Assembly (NCBI GenBank): GCA_018267615.1
Contig: JAFDYD010000044.1
Location: forward strand, 14,252-78,251
Length of the DNA: 64,000 nucleotides
Direction: 5' to 3'
Source: Bacteroidota bacterium
GTDB lineage: Bacteria; Bacteroidota; Bacteroidia; Chitinophagales; Chitinophagaceae
Shown here: positions 62,250 through 64,000 of the stretch, one piece after another
Position numbering within the stretch: position 1 is the first letter of the stretch
Layout of the letters: each line of letters starts with the position of its first letter
Made by a program: the position numbers and the translations under genes
The notes under the pieces: model-generated
What the model saw: the letters and a program-made list of their open reading frames with translations, nothing else
Database searches by the model: none
Told to the model about the DNA's origin: nothing

Positions 62250-62378
62250 AAATGAACCGGGATTTAAGGGATTTGAAATGATTAAACTGAGATATGGAAG
62301 TACTAATGAATAATTCGATTTCCACATTTTCACATTTCAGTTTAATCATTTCAAACCCCTTAAATCCCGGTTCATTTT
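62249..62378. repeat. Long inverted repeat, 42-nt arms
   Basis: Left arm 62249-62290 and right arm 62337-62378 are reverse complements with one difference, separated by a 46-nt loop. The unit starts AAAATGAACCGGGATTTAAG. It begins at the stop codon of the LOG gene and lies upstream of the O-methyltransferase promoter. It is unrelated in sequence to the repeat at 7711-7908. It could terminate or protect the upstream transcript. Confidence 0.9.
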
Positions 62379-62409
62379 CGGTATTCTTTAACGCCTGCAA
62401 TCCCTTGGA

Positions 62410-62442
62410 GTTGTCTCAAAGTCCAAACTGTGCTTATCTTTG
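62410..62442 (+). promoter_or_regulatory. Promoter of the O-methyltransferase gene
   Basis: GTTG at 62410-62413, a 21-bp spacer and TATCTTTG at 62435-62442 match the Bacteroidota consensus. The GTG start at 62459 lies 16 bases after the -7 element. Confidence 0.65.
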
Positions 62443-62458
62443 CGAAAATCGACCTATA

Positions 62459-63094
62459 GTGGATATCGTTCACCCTCTGGCACTTGATTATGCGGAAAAA
62501 TTTTCATCCGCGGAAGATTCCGTACTAAACGACATCACCGTATTTGCTCACAAGCATCCCCATGCACAAATGCTTAGCGGACATGTTCAGGGTAAATTCC
62601 TGGAGATGCTTAGTTTTCTGGTTCAACCAAAATACGTCCTTGAAATAGGGACTTTTATGGGATATAGCGCGCTTTGCCTGGCAAAAGGTCTTCAACCTGG
62701 GGGCCAACTTCACACTATCGAACTGAGAGAGGAAGATGCAAAAACAGCCAATACAAATTTTGATAAGGCCAATGCCAGCCATAAAATAATTTTGCATGCC
62801 GGAAATGCGTTAGATATCATTCCTACCCTGCAAATGCCATGGGATCTCGTGTTCATTGATGCAGACAAAACCAATTATGCAGCATATTATAAACTGGTTT
62901 TGCCGCAAATGCGTTCCGGTGGATTGATTGTGGCAGATAATGTTTTATTTCATGGAGACGTGCTTCAAAAAGAAATAAAAGGCAAAAATGGCCTGGCCAT
63001 CCATGCTTTTAATAAAATGGTGAAGGAAGATGAAACTGTGGAGAAAGTTTTGCTAACAGTAAGAGATGGGTTGTTACTCATCCGCAAAAAGTAA
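62459..63094 (+). CDS. SAM-dependent O-methyltransferase (catechol OMT-like)
   Basis: An enzyme of about 211 residues of the Methyltransf_3/caffeoyl-CoA OMT family that methylates hydroxyl groups using SAM and a divalent metal. It starts near IVHPLALDYAEKFSS, the usual N-terminus, with SAM motif I LEIGTFMGYSALCLA, acidic loop HTIELREED, metal-binding LVFIDADKTNY and VADNVLFHG. The open frame extends to an ATG at 62294, but that stretch reads through the inverted repeat and the promoter, so the GTG at 62459 is preferred. The substrate is unknown. The next gene starts 14 bases after the stop. Confidence 0.88.
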   Translation: MDIVHPLALDYAEKFSSAEDSVLNDITVFAHKHPHAQMLSGHVQGKFLEMLSFLVQPKYVLEIGTFMGYSALCLAKGLQPGGQLHTIELREEDAKTANTNFDKANASHKIILHAGNALDIIPTLQMPWDLVFIDADKTNYAAYYKLVLPQMRSGGLIVADNVLFHGDVLQKEIKGKNGLAIHAFNKMVKEDETVEKVLLTVRDGLLLIRKK

Positions 63095-63108
63095 AATTGT
63101 TTGATTGC

Positions 63109-64000
63109 AATGAACTTCAAACGCACAGCACTTATTACAATAACATTTGCTTTCAGCAAAATCATGCTGGCGCAAAATAGCACTGACGTAGTCGCCTACG
63201 TAAATACATACAAGGATTATGCGATTGTTGAAATGCAACGCACAGGCATTCCTGCTTCTATTATTCTTGCCCAGGGAATCCACGAAACCGAGGCAGGAAA
63301 AAGCGATCTCGTAAAAAGATCTAACAATCATTTTGGCATCAAATGCAAAGACACGTGGACGGGATCCGTCGTTTATCATGACGATGATTCCCGTGGAGAA
63401 TGTTTCCGCAGCTATAGCAGCCCGTTAGATTCATATAGGGATCATTCAGATTTTTTGAAAAATAGCAGCCGCTATGATTTTCTTTTCAAAATTGCGCCAC
63501 TGGATTATGAAGCCTGGGCACGCGGATTGAAAAAGGCAGGCTACGCGACAAACCCGAGATATCCGCAAATTCTTATACAACTCATCAAGGATTATAATCT
63601 GCAGCAATACTCGCTAATCGCATTAGGGAAAATACAACCTTCCGAAGAAATACTTGCGAAATCAGCGTCAACCGACGATCAGGATGCAGATATAAAAGTG
63701 AAGCCAGTCCGTCAATATCCACAAGGAGAATTTCTGATAAACAACACGAGGGTAATCTTCATCAAAAAAGGAACCTCACTGTTAGGAGTATCCGAACAGT
63801 TTGAAATACCGCTCGCACGACTTATCGAATTCAATGACCTGAAAGAAGAAGACGTGTTGCTGCAGGATCAATTAATTTACCTGCAACGAAAAAGAAAATC
63901 AGGCGATAACGAATTTCATTTTGTGCAACCCGGAGAAACAATGTATGATATCTGCCAGGTTGAAGGCATTCGTTATGAAAGCATTCTTTCTTTAAACCGA
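63109..64000 (+). CDS. Glucosaminidase with LysM domains (partial, runs off the end)
   Basis: The first 297 codons of a secreted peptidoglycan hydrolase. A signal peptide (LITITFAFSKIMLAQ) is followed by a GH73-like N-acetylglucosaminidase domain (about 25-160) with ILAQGIHETEAGKSDL containing the catalytic Glu, SNNHFGIKC, and YATNPRYPQILIQLIKDYNL. A first LysM domain lies at about 205-255 (VIFIKKGTSLLGVSEQFEI, LIEFNDL), and a second begins near 265 (FHFVQPGETMYDIC) and is cut by the window edge. It probably trims peptidoglycan in the periplasm. The gene begins 14 bases after the O-methyltransferase stop, so cotranscription is likely. Confidence 0.9.

Noticed and set aside
1..64000. tRNA, rRNA, CRISPR, prophage or insertion-sequence genes
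   Set aside because: No cloverleaf-like sequence, transposase, integrase, cas gene or repeat-spacer array was recognised on reading the intergenic regions and proteins; absence is by eye only.

Overview
The window looks like a chromosomal segment of a Bacteroidota bacterium, most likely from the Chitinophagaceae or a close relative. The evidence is AT-rich DNA, type IX secretion (T9SS) cargo with type B (CHU_C, gliding-motility-type) and type A C-terminal domains, PorP/SprF partners, an MG2/TonB-plug protein, and many promoters of the Bacteroidota form TTTG-N19-21-TAnnTTTG placed very close to start codons. No rRNA, tRNA, CRISPR array or insertion sequence was recognised.

Layout. 1-20.7 kb is mostly housekeeping: Xaa-Pro aminopeptidase, PEP carboxykinase, a DUF922 putative protease, deoxynucleoside kinase, TrpS, GatC, two LolD/MacB-type ABC ATPases, cobalamin adenosyltransferase, a DUF2795 protein, a recN-small membrane protein-fabI cluster, a TPR protein, a zinc-ribbon/NIF3 pair, a DinB-like protein, an MG2/TonB-plug protein, an M32 carboxypeptidase and a small lipoprotein. 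21-27 kb holds a 1618-residue protein with about 15 PKD repeats and a T9SS type B tail, followed by its PorP/SprF partner. 27-30.7 kb holds grpE-dnaJ, an RlmI-like methyltransferase and a very small T9SS type A protein.

30.8-42.6 kb is an exopolysaccharide locus. A leftward operon carries a Wzc-like co-polymerase with a degenerate kinase domain, a glycosyltransferase, a 34-residue membrane protein, an O-antigen ligase/polymerase and a half-length TolC-like protein. A rightward group carries three GT2 enzymes, a stand-alone receiver and an initiating sugar-phosphate transferase with a receiver-like N-terminus. 42.6-46.2 kb is a tight four-gene operon that resembles the mycobacterial route to polyprenyl-phosphoryl-arabinose: UbiA-type phosphoribosyltransferase, DprE1-like oxidase, DprE2-like reductase and a HAD phosphatase. 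This is the most interesting system in the window.

46.3-57.1 kb has recG and two tandem paralogous T9SS type B proteins (DUF7948-like head, SBBP-type repeats, four PKD domains), the second followed by a PorP/SprF protein. 57.2-64 kb has a GlcD-like flavoprotein, a small beta-barrel protein, two LOG-family proteins either side of a sodium:solute symporter, an O-methyltransferase, and a glucosaminidase with LysM domains that runs off the end.

Non-coding structure includes two long inverted repeats (65-nt arms at 7711-7908 and 42-nt arms at 62249-62378), a perfect 18-bp hairpin between grpE and dnaJ, several intrinsic terminators, and promoter motifs that correct several start codons.
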